In this document: positions 35,211-45,700 of the stretch, piece by piece
Position numbering within the stretch: the first letter of the stretch is position 1
Layout of the letters: each line of letters begins with the position of its first letter
From: Rhizobium brockwellii
GTDB taxonomy: Bacteria; Pseudomonadota; Alphaproteobacteria; Rhizobiales; Rhizobiaceae
Reading direction: 5' to 3'
Assembly (NCBI RefSeq): GCF_000769405.2
Contig: NZ_CP053439.1
Coordinates: forward strand, 4,014,501 to 4,078,500
DNA: 64,000 nucleotides
Made by a program: the position numbers and the translations under genes
Notes under the pieces: generated by a model
Databases searched by the model: none
What the model saw: the letters and a program-made list of their open reading frames with translations, nothing else
What the model was told of the DNA's origin: nothing

Positions 35211-36139
35211 GGGCGCTCCTCTCCGACGCGAAGCAGCCAGAGCTGCACGATGCTGATCGCCATCAGGATGGCGAGAAGCACGATCGACAGCGCTGCGCCA
35301 TAACCGAGATTGAACGACACGAAGGACTGATTGAAGATGTAGTAGACCACCGAGATCATCTTGTTCTGCGGACCGCCTGACGTCATGATGTAGAACTGGT
35401 CGAAGGCGAGGATCGAACCGGTGACGGAGACGATCAGCGCCAGCGCGATCGTCTTGCGCATCAGCGGCAGCGTCAGATGCCGGAAACGCTGCCAGCGGCC
35501 GGCGCCGTCGATCCGGGCGGCCTCCGTCAGCTCGGACGGAATGGCCTGAAGCCCGGTCAAAAGAATGATCATGGTGAAGCCTGCGATCTTCCAGACGACC
35601 ATCACCACGATCGTCAGAAAGGCGGTGTCGAAGGTCGCAAGAAGATTGGGGCTCTTTTCGACGAGGCCCAGCGCCTTCAAGGCCGGGCCGATGAAGCCGC
35701 TATCGACATTGGCGAGCCAGACCCAGAGCAGGGAGGCAGTGGCAAGACCGACCACGACGGGTAGGAAGATGATCGTCCGATAGGCGCCGACGAACTGCCG
35801 TTCCTTTTCGACGAAGATTGCCAGCGGAAAGGCGATCGCGAAGATCGCGATGGTCACGATCACAGTGTAATAGGCCGTGAAATTCAGCGCCGTCATGAAA
35901 CGGGTGTCGTTCGCCATGCGGACATAATTGTTGAAACCGATCCAGCGCGACGCCCCCATCAGCGGCCAGTTATGCAGGCTCATCCATCCGGTGAAGAGAA
36001 CCGGCATGATGAAAAAGACGATGACCAGCGCCATAGCGGGCGCGATGTAGGCGAGGCCGCGCCAGTTCGATCGGCGCCGTCGCCTGCGCCGAGGCAATAG
36101 AATCTCTGAACCGGAACCGGTCATCAAAACGCTCCGCAT
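35207..36139 (-). CDS. Sugar ABC transporter permease (MalF type)
   Basis: A 310-residue inner-membrane protein with a basic N-terminal tail (PRRRRRRRS), about six helices and the EAA loop TEAARIDGAGRWQRFRHLTLPL. A downstream in-frame ATG (MTGSGSEI, 36124) is an alternative start. Partner of the MalG-type permease, with which it overlaps (ATGA). Confidence 0.95.
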   Translation of the reverse strand: MRSVLMTGSGSEILLPRRRRRRRSNWRGLAYIAPAMALVIVFFIMPVLFTGWMSLHNWPLMGASRWIGFNNYVRMANDTRFMTALNFTAYYTVIVTIAIFAIAFPLAIFVEKERQFVGAYRTIIFLPVVVGLATASLLWVWLANVDSGFIGPALKALGLVEKSPNLLATFDTAFLTIVVMVVWKIAGFTMIILLTGLQAIPSELTEAARIDGAGRWQRFRHLTLPLMRKTIALALIVSVTGSILAFDQFYIMTSGGPQNKMISVVYYIFNQSFVSFNLGYGAALSIVLLAILMAISIVQLWLLRVGEERP

Positions 36140-36198
36140 CTGTCGAGTGGAATTGGCCGGGAAGCTGCCACCGCTCCCCGGCCGCGGCCGGGAGAGAG

Positions 36199-37437
36199 TT
36201 ATTGGCCGCTATCGATGATCGATTGCATTTCCGACTGAGCGCTCGAAAACGCCCCGTCGACATCGTCGCCGAAGATCGAGGCGTTGGTGAAGCTGGCCCA
36301 GGGCCCGTTGGCGCTGTTGATCAAGTCGTTGAACTGCAGCGTATAGGGTGTCTTGGCGACGCCGATCGCCTTCAGGCCAACCTGCATGCGCGGGTCGAGG
36401 CCCTCAAGCACCTTGTCGGCGATATCGCCGCGCGTCGGGAGGCTGCCATACTTCGCCATGATCTTCTGGCCGTCCATCGAATACACATATTCGAGGAATT
36501 CCTTCACCGCGTCGATCTTCTTCGTGCCCTTGGTGATGACGAAGTTGTCGCCGCCGGCAAAGGACGAAGGCTTCCCGTCCACGCCAGGAATGAGGGTTAC
36601 GCCGAAGTTGATATCGGGATGCTCGGTTACCAGCGTGCCGATGGCAAAGGCGCCGAGGCTTTGCTGGCCGATCTTGCCGTTGGTGAAGGTCAGGAAGTTC
36701 GCGCCGTTGTCGCTGGCGGCTCCCGCCGGCACGAGGTCCTTCTTGACCATGTTGCGGTAGATATCGACGGCCTTGCGCATCTGAGGCGTATCGAGCGTCG
36801 CGGTCTTGCTGTCGGCCGACAGAATATCGGCGCCCGCACCCCAGACAAGCGGCGTGAAGGTGAAGATCATGCAGCCGCCGCAGCCGCCGCCGGAGAAATA
36901 GAAGCCGTAGGTATCGTCACCCAGCGCCCGGATCTTCTCGGCATTGGCGGTAATTTCGTCCCAATTCACAGGCGCCTTTTCCGGGTCGAGACCGGCCTTC
37001 TTGTAGAGATCCTTGTTCCAGGCAAAGACGGAGGTTTCGACCGACAGCGGCAGGCCGTAGATCCGGTCCTGATAGGTGCCGAGGCGAACATGCGATGGCG
37101 AAAGCGAGTTGAAATAGGGCAGGGATTTTGCCCAGTCCGTCAGGTCTTCCAGCTGGCCAGCCGCAGCAAAGGCGGGATTATAGATGAGATCCATCGACAG
37201 GGCGTCCGGCGCCTGTCCACCGGCGATCGCCGTCGCATATTTCTGCACCAGCTCGGAGAACGGCACTTCGGTCATCACGACCTTGTTCTCGTGGCCGGAA
37301 TTATAGGCTTCGACGACCTTCTTGAAGGCGTCGCCGATCCCCGAGCGAACCCACATTTCGACATTCTCGGCAGCCGACGCAGCCGACACCAGACATAAGG
37401 TAGCGATGCTGGTCGCCGCCAATAGACGCTTGATCAT
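36199..37437 (-). CDS. Sugar ABC transporter periplasmic binding protein
   Basis: A 412-residue family 1 extracellular solute-binding protein. The start at 37437 is supported by GGAGGAG just upstream and gives a signal peptide, MIKRLLAATSIATLCLVSAASA. The mature part has VEMWVRSGIGDAFKKVVEAYN, and a Gly/Cys cluster GGGCGGCM near residue 185 (mature numbering unknown) that is unusual and may be a ligand loop. Substrate is inferred from the GH127 gene to be an arabinofuranoside oligosaccharide. Confidence 0.94.
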   Translation of the reverse strand: MIKRLLAATSIATLCLVSAASAAENVEMWVRSGIGDAFKKVVEAYNSGHENKVVMTEVPFSELVQKYATAIAGGQAPDALSMDLIYNPAFAAAGQLEDLTDWAKSLPYFNSLSPSHVRLGTYQDRIYGLPLSVETSVFAWNKDLYKKAGLDPEKAPVNWDEITANAEKIRALGDDTYGFYFSGGGCGGCMIFTFTPLVWGAGADILSADSKTATLDTPQMRKAVDIYRNMVKKDLVPAGAASDNGANFLTFTNGKIGQQSLGAFAIGTLVTEHPDINFGVTLIPGVDGKPSSFAGGDNFVITKGTKKIDAVKEFLEYVYSMDGQKIMAKYGSLPTRGDIADKVLEGLDPRMQVGLKAIGVAKTPYTLQFNDLINSANGPWASFTNASIFGDDVDGAFSSAQSEMQSIIDSGQ

Positions 37438-37491
37438 GACACTCCTCCCGATATGGCGCATCTCCTCGCGCCTTTGCTCATTCACGTGTTC

Positions 37492-38514
37492 TCATTCCTT
37501 GGGGGCTTTCCCCCCGCATGACTGCCGGACGATCAGCCGGCACGGCAATTTCCTCACTCCCGGCTCGACAGGCCGTCCTTCCGCAAGTGCAAGCACCGTC
37601 AAACCGGCTTGCCGCCCGAGCTCCTTCAGTTCCATGTCCACCGTCGTCAGCGGCGGACGCGTTTGGGCCGCGACAATCTCCCAATTGTCGAAGCCGATCA
37701 CCGAGACGTCCTGCGGCACCTTGACGCCGCGCTCGCGCAATGCATCCGCAGCACCGCGGGCGATCTGATCATTGCCGCAGAAGAGCGCATCCGGTTTTTC
37801 GCCCGACCGCTTCCAAAGCTGTTCGACCGCCTCATGGCCCCAGCTTTCCGACCAGACGCCGTAGAGCACCGGCTCGCGGTGACCTGCCACCTCGTGATAG
37901 GCGCCGGCACGCTCCCGCACAGAGAAGAAGTCCTCCGGCCCGGTGATATGCGCAATCCGGCGCCGCCCGATCTTCACGAGCCATTCCACCGCCAGCCGCG
38001 CACCCTGTTCGTCGTCAGACCGGAAGGTCACGCTGTTCTGCGTCCCCTCCGTGAATGCGTAAACGACAGGCACATGCAAATTCGACAGATCGACAGGCAG
38101 GCGCCGATCCAGGCGTTTTCCCGTCGCAATGATGCCGTCGACCTGCTTGTCGAGCATCGCGTCGACATGGATCTGGGCGAGCGCCGGATCGTCTTCGATG
38201 GCGCAGAGAAAGACCGAAACGCCGTGATCGACGAGAGCGTCCGAGATGCCCGCCATGACAGGCAGCGTAAAACGGCCGTAAGTATCGTTCGTCAGCAGCC
38301 CGATGGTGAAGCTGCGTTTGCTGAGAAGACCTCTCGCCAGCGCATTCGGCCGGTATCCGATTTCGGCGGCGATCCGCTTCACCCGTTCGCGCGTTTCCGA
38401 CCCCATCCGGCCGGTATCATTGAGAGCTTTCGACGCCGTCGAGATGCTCACCGCGGCAGCCGCCGCCACCTCGTGGATGGTGATCCTGCCTCTTTTTCCT
38501 CCCGATATGTTCAG
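37492..38514 (-). CDS. LacI-family transcriptional regulator of the sugar operon
   Basis: About 340 residues: an N-terminal HTH (ITIHEVAAAAAVSISTASKALND, then ETRERVKRIAAEIGYRPNALAR) and a periplasmic-binding-protein-like ligand domain (about 65-335, with FGNDQ-type and VIGFDNWEIVA motifs). No ATG is available. I choose the CTG at 38514, preceded by AAGGAGGA, over the TTG at 38556, which would lie within an operator-like sequence. It ends 54 bases before the binding-protein gene and is probably first in the transcript, hence autoregulated. Confidence 0.9.
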   Translation of the reverse strand: MNISGGKRGRITIHEVAAAAAVSISTASKALNDTGRMGSETRERVKRIAAEIGYRPNALARGLLSKRSFTIGLLTNDTYGRFTLPVMAGISDALVDHGVSVFLCAIEDDPALAQIHVDAMLDKQVDGIIATGKRLDRRLPVDLSNLHVPVVYAFTEGTQNSVTFRSDDEQGARLAVEWLVKIGRRRIAHITGPEDFFSVRERAGAYHEVAGHREPVLYGVWSESWGHEAVEQLWKRSGEKPDALFCGNDQIARGAADALRERGVKVPQDVSVIGFDNWEIVAAQTRPPLTTVDMELKELGRQAGLTVLALAEGRPVEPGVRKLPCRLIVRQSCGGKAPKE

Positions 38515-38536
38515 AACGTCCTCCTTCTGAAGTGAC

Positions 38537-38588
38537 GTGAGAAAAGCTTTTACCAATCTCTATGTCAAGTGAGAAAAGGTTTTCTCAT
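38537..38588. promoter_or_regulatory. Paired LacI-type operators
   Basis: Two copies of GTGAGAAAAG[CG]TTTT at 38537-38551 and 38569-38583, 32 bp apart (three helical turns). The second is a near-perfect palindrome, GAGAAAA-GG-TTTTCTC (38571-38586); the first is centred on AAAAGCTTTT. Their position upstream of the regulator start suits repression of the whole operon. Confidence 0.7.
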
Positions 38589-38808
38589 GCGACTCTGATG
38601 GTGAGATCGGCAACGCAGCTTGCGGGAAACGCAAGCACAGGGAAAGATCCATGCGCATCAGGTCGGCATTAAGACCAAGCGCAGAGCGGGTGATCTTCAA
38701 CGGGCAAGGGAGGTTTGTTGCAGCCTCTTGCGGGAGCAAGACCGATCGCTGTCAGAACCTCCAGTGGAGGCCCTGAATTACGGTTCGAACCGAGCGATTA
38801 TCGAAAAA

Positions 38809-40026
38809 TCAGGCGACGTGCCTTGCGAGCGCGCAACGCGACCAGAGCGAATGCAGTGCCTCGACCAGATGGGCGATATCGGCGTCGGAATGCAGCGGCG
38901 TCGGCGTGATGCGCAGGCGCTCGGTCTTCTTCGGCACGGTGGGATAGTTGATCGGCTGGACGTAGACGCCGCAATTGTCGAGCAGCAGGTCGGAGATCCA
39001 CTTGCACTTGGCCGCATCGCCGACCAGCACCGGCACAATATGGCTCGGATTGGGCATATGCGGAATGCCGCGCTGGTCGAGCAGTGCTCTCAGCTTGCGG
39101 ACACGGTTCTGATGCCGGGCGCGCTCGAACTGGCTGACCTTCAGGTGCTGGATCGAGGCGACAGCGCCGGCGGCCAGTGCCGGCGGCAGCGCCGTGGTGA
39201 AGATGAAGCCGGAGGCAAACGAGCGGATGAAATCGCAAAGTGCCGTTGAAGCGGCGATATAGCCGCCCATCACCCCGAAAGCCTTGCCGAGCGTACCCTC
39301 GATCACCGTCAACCGGTCCATCAGCCCCTCGCGCTCGGCAATGCCGCCGCCGCGCGGACCGTACATACCGACGCCATGCACTTCGTCGAGATAGGTCATC
39401 GCGCCATATTTGTCGGCGAGATCGCAAATCTCTTTGATCGGGGCGATATCCCCGTCCATCGAATAAACACTCTCGAAGGCGATCAGCTTCGGCGCCTTCG
39501 GATCGGCGGCCTTGAGCTTGGCTTCGAGATCGGCCACGTCATTGTGCTTCCAGATCACCTTCTCGCACTTGGCATAGCGGATGCCCTCGATCATCGAGGC
39601 ATGGTTCAGCGCGTCGGAGAAGATGATGAGGCCGGGGATCTTTGCGCCGAGCGTACCAAGGGCTGCCCAGTTGGAAACATAACCCGATGTGAAGATCAGC
39701 GCTGCTTCCTTGCCGTGCAGATCGGCAAGCTCACGCTCGAGCATGACGTGATGGTGGTTGGTGCCAGAAATATTCCGGGTGCCTCCCGCACCCGCGCCAC
39801 AGTGGTCGATGGCGTTCTTCATCGCCTCGATCACCTTCGGATGCTGGCCCATGCCGAGATAGTCGTTGGAGCACCAGACCGTGACTTCCTTCTCGCCGTC
39901 CGCGGTGTAACGCGTCGCGCGGGGAAAATTGCCGCGGTGACGTTCGAGATCGGCAAAAACGCGGTAACGGCCCTCGGTATGAAGCCCGTCCAGCTCGTTT
40001 TTGAAAAACGCTTCGAAATCCATCAT
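38809..40026 (-). CDS. hemA: 5-aminolevulinate synthase
   Basis: A 405-residue PLP enzyme condensing glycine and succinyl-CoA, the alphaproteobacterial entry to heme and (through uroporphyrinogen) cobalamin. [22 protein letters not shown] is the conserved start; the PLP lysine is in [16 protein letters not shown], and [14 protein letters not shown] and [14 protein letters not shown] form the active site. GGAG precedes the ATG pair at 40026/40023. A TTT-N-GAA palindrome lies upstream (40123-40139). Confidence 0.97.
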   Translation of the reverse strand: MMDFEAFFKNELDGLHTEGRYRVFADLERHRGNFPRATRYTADGEKEVTVWCSNDYLGMGQHPKVIEAMKNAIDHCGAGAGGTRNISGTNHHHVMLERELADLHGKEAALIFTSGYVSNWAALGTLGAKIPGLIIFSDALNHASMIEGIRYAKCEKVIWKHNDVADLEAKLKAADPKAPKLIAFESVYSMDGDIAPIKEICDLADKYGAMTYLDEVHGVGMYGPRGGGIAEREGLMDRLTVIEGTLGKAFGVMGGYIAASTALCDFIRSFASGFIFTTALPPALAAGAVASIQHLKVSQFERARHQNRVRKLRALLDQRGIPHMPNPSHIVPVLVGDAAKCKWISDLLLDNCGVYVQPINYPTVPKKTERLRITPTPLHSDADIAHLVEALHSLWSRCALARHVA

Positions 40027-40347
40027 ATGCTCCAGTATCGCGCGGATGTTCTTGATGACTGGACGTCCGCGCGTCAATCCTTACCCTTTGCTTTAACACC
40101 AACTGCGGCAAAAGGCCCAGATTTTTGAATGATTCCAAATAAAAAATATGCGAGCCGCGATCAACAAAATTGATGCCGCAGAAGGCCGCCGAGTTTGCCG
40201 ACCGGGCAAAAAGCGACTCAGCCTGATCGCAAAAAAATCAGCACGCCGGATGGACAACCCTTTCTTCCGACATAGTTTTCGGTCTAGCCTGACAAAAATT
40301 AAAAGGGACGGCCTTTGCCCGTTGGGCAACAACCTCGGAGAAAAAAG
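40027..40347. other. Divergent promoter region hemA / glycine-zipper gene
   Basis: About 320 bases, AT-richer than average. It holds the dyad TTTTGAATGATTCCAAA (40123-40139, one mismatch), which resembles the Irr-type iron control element layout TTTnGAA-N3-TTCnAAA, and another palindrome ATCAA-N5-TTGAT at 40160-40174. No convincing ORF. Confidence 0.45.
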
Positions 40348-40605
40348 ATGAAGAAAGTTGTCATACTCGCATTGATCGGCCTGTCGATCGCAAGCTGCAC
40401 GCCGACGCAGCAGGGCGCCGGCATCGGCGCTGCATCAGGTGCCGTCATCGGTGGCGTAGTCACCGGCAACGTCCGTGGCGCGGCAGTCGGCGCCGCCATC
40501 GGCGGCGTGTCCGGCGCCTTGATCGGCAGCGTCGCCGAACAGCCCGGCCAGTGCTACTATCGCGACCGCTACGGCCGCCGCTACATCGATAGTTGCCCGC
40601 GCTAA
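40348..40605 (+). CDS. Glycine-zipper outer-membrane lipoprotein, YMGG-like
   Basis: Eighty-five residues beginning MKKVVILALIGLSIASCTPT with a lipobox (SIASC). A glycine-zipper helix pair (GAGIGAASGAVIGGVVTGN and AAVGAAIGGVSGALIGSV) and a Tyr/Arg-rich C-terminus with CYYRDRYGRRYIDSC follow. Such lipoproteins sit in the envelope; function unknown. GGAG precedes the ATG. A terminator follows. Confidence 0.85.
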   Translation: MKKVVILALIGLSIASCTPTQQGAGIGAASGAVIGGVVTGNVRGAAVGAAIGGVSGALIGSVAEQPGQCYYRDRYGRRYIDSCPR

Positions 40606-40634
40606 GAACGCTTGGACAGCGGTAAATTCAGGAA

Positions 40635-40662
40635 ATCCCGGACACAGGTCCGGGATTTTTTG
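40635..40662 (+). terminator. Rho-independent terminator after the glycine-zipper gene
   Basis: A 9-bp stem (atcccggac at 40635-40643, gtccgggat at 40648-40656) followed by T6. Confidence 0.9.
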
Positions 40663-40774
40663 TGCTAAATTAGCGCGTTGGCAATTTAAAATGGTACACC
40701 CCGCGCGATTTTGTCGCTAAGCTGTTCACGGCTGGGCAACGAAGCTTCAATGTAGACATAACCAAAAGCGGCGG

Positions 40775-42703
40775 ATGCGGATCAGAGGGACAGGCCCGAA
40801 AACAAGTACTGCGTATCGGCGAACAGGCACCATGATGGTGGTCGCAGCGGCAGCTGCGTTCTCACCGGTCCTGATCGGCGACGCTTACGCCTTCAAGCTT
40901 TTCGGCATCACCATTTTCGGCAAAGAGGAAGACGAAGGCGAACAGGTGCCCGATCCGGTGCGCTACCAGGTCGACCTCAAAGCCGATACCGCCGATCCGG
41001 ACTTGAAAGAAGCGCTGGAAAACAGTTCCCGTCTCGTCAGCGACCAGAAGCTGCCGGTGTCCGGCGATCTCGGCATCGTCGTCAAGGCGCGCGACGACCG
41101 GGAGCGGCTGATCGCCACTCTGTATGAAAAGGCCCGTTATGGCGGCCTGGTGACGATCACCATCGACGGCAAGAATATCGACGACCTGCCGCCCAATCCG
41201 ACATTCGACCGGTCCGGGCCGATCCCCGTCACCGTCGACATTGCTCCCGGCCCCGTTTTCAAGGTCAGGGAGGTCCAGTTCGGCGGCGATGCTGCAAACC
41301 ATAATCCCGCCGATTACGATCTCGCTCCGGGCGCGCAGGCCGGTTCGCTCGCCATCATCAAGGCCGGCGACAAGATCGTCCAACAATTGAAGAGCGAAGG
41401 CCGGCCGTTTGCCAAGTTGACCGAACGCAAGGTCGTCGCCGATCACAACAGCGATACCGTCGATATCGTCCTTGCTGCCGAGGGAGGCCCCATCGCCCCG
41501 ATCGGCGATGTCGGCGTCACCGGCGAAAAGACCGTCAAGCCAGCTTTCATCCAGCGTTATTCCCGGCTGGACAAGGGCGAAGCCTACTCCCCGGAAACGC
41601 TGAAGAAAGCCGGTGAGCGCCTTCGCGCTCTCGGTGTCTTTTCGAGCGTCACAATTCACGAAGGAGATGCATTGGCGCCGGATGGCACCTTGCCGATGAC
41701 GATCGAGGTGTCCGAAGGCAAGAGACGCTACTTCGGTGTCGGCGCGCAATATTCCACCACCGACGGCTTCGGCATTCAGGGCTATTGGGGCCACCGCAAC
41801 CTGTTCGGTGAAGCCGAAACGCTTAGGATCGAGGGAGCGGTCTCGCGGCTCGGCGAAACGACGGATGTCGGCAGCCTCGACTATTCCGCCGGCATCCTCT
41901 TCACCAAGCCCGGCGCCTTCTTCCCCGCCGCCACGCTGAAGGCCGGCATCATCGCCAAGACCGAAAATCCGGATGCCTATAACGCCACGCTCGTCACCGC
42001 CTCGCTCGGCCTTTCCTACGAGCTGACCGACCAGGACACGATCTCCGCGAGCGGCGAGGTCAGCTGGGAGCGCGACGACGACGCCTTCGGCACGAACGAC
42101 TATCTGACCTTCACCTTGCCGATCCAATATGATCGCGACGCACGCGACGACAAGTTCAACCCGACGGAGGGCTACCGCGCGACGCTGTCGGCAAAGCCTG
42201 GCTACGAAATCTTCAACGCCACGCCCTATGCGGCATTCGAGGGCTCGATCTCCGGCTACTTGCCGTTCGGCCAGGAAGACGGCGTGGTGCTTGCCGGCAA
42301 GGTTGCAGCCGGCGTCCTGATCGGCGGCGACAGCATTGGGGACATTCCCGCCACGCAGCGCTTCTTTGCCGGCGGCGGCGGCTCCGTGCGCGGATACAGC
42401 TATCAGGAAATCTCGCCCTACAACGACAATGGCGATCCCACCGGCGGCCGCTCCTATGTGACCGGTTCGCTGGAGGCCCGCATCAAGATCACCGATACGA
42501 TCGGCATCGTGCCCTTCATCGATGTCGGCACCGTATCGGACAGCACCTTTCCAGGTTTTTCCGATATCCGCGCCGGCGCCGGCGCCGGAATACGATATGC
42601 AACGCCTTTCGGCCCGCTGCGGCTTGATTTTGCCATGCCGCTGAACAAGTACGAAGATGGCACAGATTACGGAATCTACGCCGGCATCGGCCAATCATTC
42701 TAA
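40775..42703 (+). CDS. tamA: Autotransporter assembly factor TamA (Omp85 family)
   Basis: A 642-residue outer-membrane protein: signal region ending near GDAYA, three POTRA-like periplasmic repeats (about residues 60-320, with VKFNGD-type VREVQFGGD), and a C-terminal 16-strand barrel from about residue 330 with GRSYVTGSLEARIKI and terminal GIGQSF. It pairs with TamB to insert outer-membrane proteins. tamB follows 67 bases later on the same strand. A chromosomal partner to BamA, which is not in the window. Confidence 0.93.
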   Translation: MRIRGTGPKTSTAYRRTGTMMVVAAAAAFSPVLIGDAYAFKLFGITIFGKEEDEGEQVPDPVRYQVDLKADTADPDLKEALENSSRLVSDQKLPVSGDLGIVVKARDDRERLIATLYEKARYGGLVTITIDGKNIDDLPPNPTFDRSGPIPVTVDIAPGPVFKVREVQFGGDAANHNPADYDLAPGAQAGSLAIIKAGDKIVQQLKSEGRPFAKLTERKVVADHNSDTVDIVLAAEGGPIAPIGDVGVTGEKTVKPAFIQRYSRLDKGEAYSPETLKKAGERLRALGVFSSVTIHEGDALAPDGTLPMTIEVSEGKRRYFGVGAQYSTTDGFGIQGYWGHRNLFGEAETLRIEGAVSRLGETTDVGSLDYSAGILFTKPGAFFPAATLKAGIIAKTENPDAYNATLVTASLGLSYELTDQDTISASGEVSWERDDDAFGTNDYLTFTLPIQYDRDARDDKFNPTEGYRATLSAKPGYEIFNATPYAAFEGSISGYLPFGQEDGVVLAGKVAAGVLIGGDSIGDIPATQRFFAGGGGSVRGYSYQEISPYNDNGDPTGGRSYVTGSLEARIKITDTIGIVPFIDVGTVSDSTFPGFSDIRAGAGAGIRYATPFGPLRLDFAMPLNKYEDGTDYGIYAGIGQSF

Positions 42704-42770
42704 GATTGCCGATTCCGCTCGTGTTTTCCGATCTGTGAGCTGTCATGAAAACGGGGTAGTGTCCGCGCCG

Positions 42771-45700
42771 ATGCAAACGCTGACAAAAATCGTCAACTGG
42801 ATCGTACGGCTCACCGGCTATGCCGTCGGCGCCACTTTGATTCTCGCCGTCGTCGCACTGGCGATCTTCGGCTTCACCAGTTTTGGCGCTCGCATCGTCA
42901 CCGAAAAGATAGCCTCCACGCTTTCCAACCGCGACATGACGATCGAGGTTCGCGAACCGCAAGGCCTTTTGACCGGCGGGCTTCGCGCCGCCGAGATCTC
43001 CATCTCCGACACCAGGGGCGTCTTTGCGGAAATTCATGGCGTCGCGATCGACTGGAATCCACTTGCGCTGCTGACCGGAACCTTCCATGCCAAACGCTTT
43101 GAGATCGAAGCGATCAACGTGCTACGCAAGCCGGTACGCACCCTGCCTTCGCGGCCCCAAGCTGAAAATTCCGGCGGATTCAGCCTTCCGATCAAAGTCG
43201 ATGTCGACCGCATCGCGCTGCCCGATATCAACCTTGCCGCACCCGTTGCCGGCCGCGCCTTTGCGCTCGCCGCCGAAGGCAGCCTTTCGGCGAACGGCGA
43301 TGGCGGCGAGGCCGTCGTCAATGTTAGCCGTCACGCGGTTCCGGATGCGCGGCTTGCCGCCGATATCGCCTATGCGCCGGCTGAAAACCGGCTGCGGCTG
43401 AAGGCGCAGCTGTCCGAGCCGAAGGGCGGACTGCTGGCAGGCTTTCTCGGGCTGCCGGACAGCCCGGCCGTCAACATCGATCTCGATGGCCAGGGGCCGA
43501 TATCCGATTGGAAAGGCAAATTGCAGGCTGCCCTCGACGGGCAGCAGCGCGCCGCAATCGAAGCCCGGCATCAGATTACGGAAGACGGGCTGCACCACCT
43601 CGACCTCAAGGGCGGCGGTGACCTGAGTTCGCTGCTTCCATCGGCGTTCCGGCCGCTTTTTGCCGGCCAGACCAATATCGATCTTGCCACCACCTTCGAC
43701 AATCACGGCAAGATCGATATCCAGACCGGCAATATCGCCACCGGCAGCGTGGTGATCGCCGCCTCGGGTACACTCGATCCGGCCGGCAACAACAGCCTGA
43801 ACGCCAATCTGCTCGGCACGTCGGGGCCTGTCGATTTCCGCTGGCCGCTCGCCGAAGGCGAAGCGCGTTTCCTCATTTCTGGCCTCAATCTGGCGCTGAC
43901 AGGCGATGCGCAGACCGCCCGACTGAACGTCAGCGGCTCGCTCGACACCGCAACCCTGCCGCAGGCCAATATCGGCAACATCAAGCTGACGGCAAAGAGC
44001 GACGCCTTCAATCTCGCCGCGCGTTCCGGCAGCGTCCAGTTGCGCCTCGTTGCCGGCGATACGACCTTTACCGAGCCGAACCTCAATCGTGCCGTCCAAG
44101 GCCCGGTCACGATCGCCTCGCCGCTGCAGATCTCGCCCTCCGGCATCGGCTTCAACGGCACCACCGTCGAAAGCGCCAATATCAACGGCGGGCTCAACGG
44201 CTCCTACCGGCTGGCAGACAAGGCGCTGACCGGCAACCTCAAGCTCACCATCAGCCCAGCAGCCCTGCCGGCTGCGGTGACAAGCAAGTTCGACGGCCCG
44301 ATCTCGCTCGAAAGCCAGGTGGTCGGCACCATCCCGTCAAAATTCGCGCTGTCCAACCTCGTCCTGAAATCCGGCACGCTCGAAGCCGCCGGCAACGTCG
44401 CGCTCGACGGCGGAATGTTGAACGCCGATCTCTCCGGCCGGCTGCCTGACATCGGCAAGCTCATCCCCGGCGCCAGTGGTGGGGCGGGTTATGCGTTGAG
44501 AATGGGAGGTGAGCTCCCGGCGATTTCCGTGACGGCCAATCTCAAGGCGCCCAGCCTTGAAATGGCCGACCGCACGCTCGGCAACCTCAATATCGACTTG
44601 TCGGCTCTCGCCGATCCCAAGGCGCCGCAGGGCAGGATCGCCGCCACCGGCACGATCGACGGCCAGCCAATCGGCATCAACGGCAACGTCACCTCGCAGG
44701 ACGGCAAGATAAGCATTCCGGCGCTGACCGCCGATATCGGCGGCAACCGACTGACCGGCAATGCGGAATTCTCGCCTAGCCTAGAGTCAACAGCCGCACT
44801 GACCTTCGATTTCCCCAATGTCGGCCTGCTCGCCGCACTCGGCGGGCAGAAGGCCGAAGGCGATCTCGAGGGTTCGCTCGGCGTCAGCAGTGATGGTGGC
44901 AAGATTGCGCTCAAGCTGCTTGCGACCGGCGGCTCGATCCGCCGTGATACGCTTGCGATCGTCAAGCCGGATATCGATGTCACGGTCAGCGATCTCAAAG
45001 CCCTTGCGGCAAACGGTACTGTCAAGGCCGAGGAGGTGAGCGCCGGAGCGAACAGGCTCGCCGGCCTTTCGCTTAGGTTTACCAAGCAGCAAGACCATAC
45101 CGATTTCGATCTCGATGCTGCCTATGACGGCAATCCCGTGCTGGCGGCGGGCAATGTCGAGGCAGCGGGCGGCACGATGCACCTGAACCTTGACCGGTTC
45201 TCGGCAAGCCCCCGCAATATCCCGATCGAGCTTGCCGCACCGACGCAGGTCGCCATCGGCGGCGGTGCCGCCAGCCTGGACGGACTGACGCTGAAGACCG
45301 GCGCCGGTTCGCTGACCGTCACCGGTTCGGCCGGCGAAACGCTGAAGCTTGATGCAGATATCCGCGAGCTGCCGGCAGCGCTCGCCAACGGTTTCGTGCC
45401 CAATCTTTCAGCCGGCGGCACGATCTCCGGAACGATTGCCGTGACCGGAACGCCGGCAGCACCGGTCGCCGACTTCAAGCTCGACTGGAAAGATGCGACG
45501 ACGGGCCAGACCAAGGGGGCCGGCCTGGCGCCGCTCGCCATCACCGCCGGCGGCAAATTCGCCGACAATAAGCTCGATTTCGACACCACGGTCGGCAGCA
45601 ATGACGGCCTTTCGCTCAAGGCCGCCGGCAATGTCGCGCTCGCCGACCCGAAGGCACCGGTCCTTGATGTCAACGCCGATATACTCAACCTGCCTGCCCG

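Noticed and set aside
40160..40174. FNR/FixK box near hemA
   Set aside because: The palindrome is ATCAA-N5-TTGAT, the reverse order of TTGAT-N4-ATCAA, and has the wrong spacing.
40862..42694. 610-codon minus-strand frame
   Set aside because: Antisense shadow of tamA without recognisable domains.
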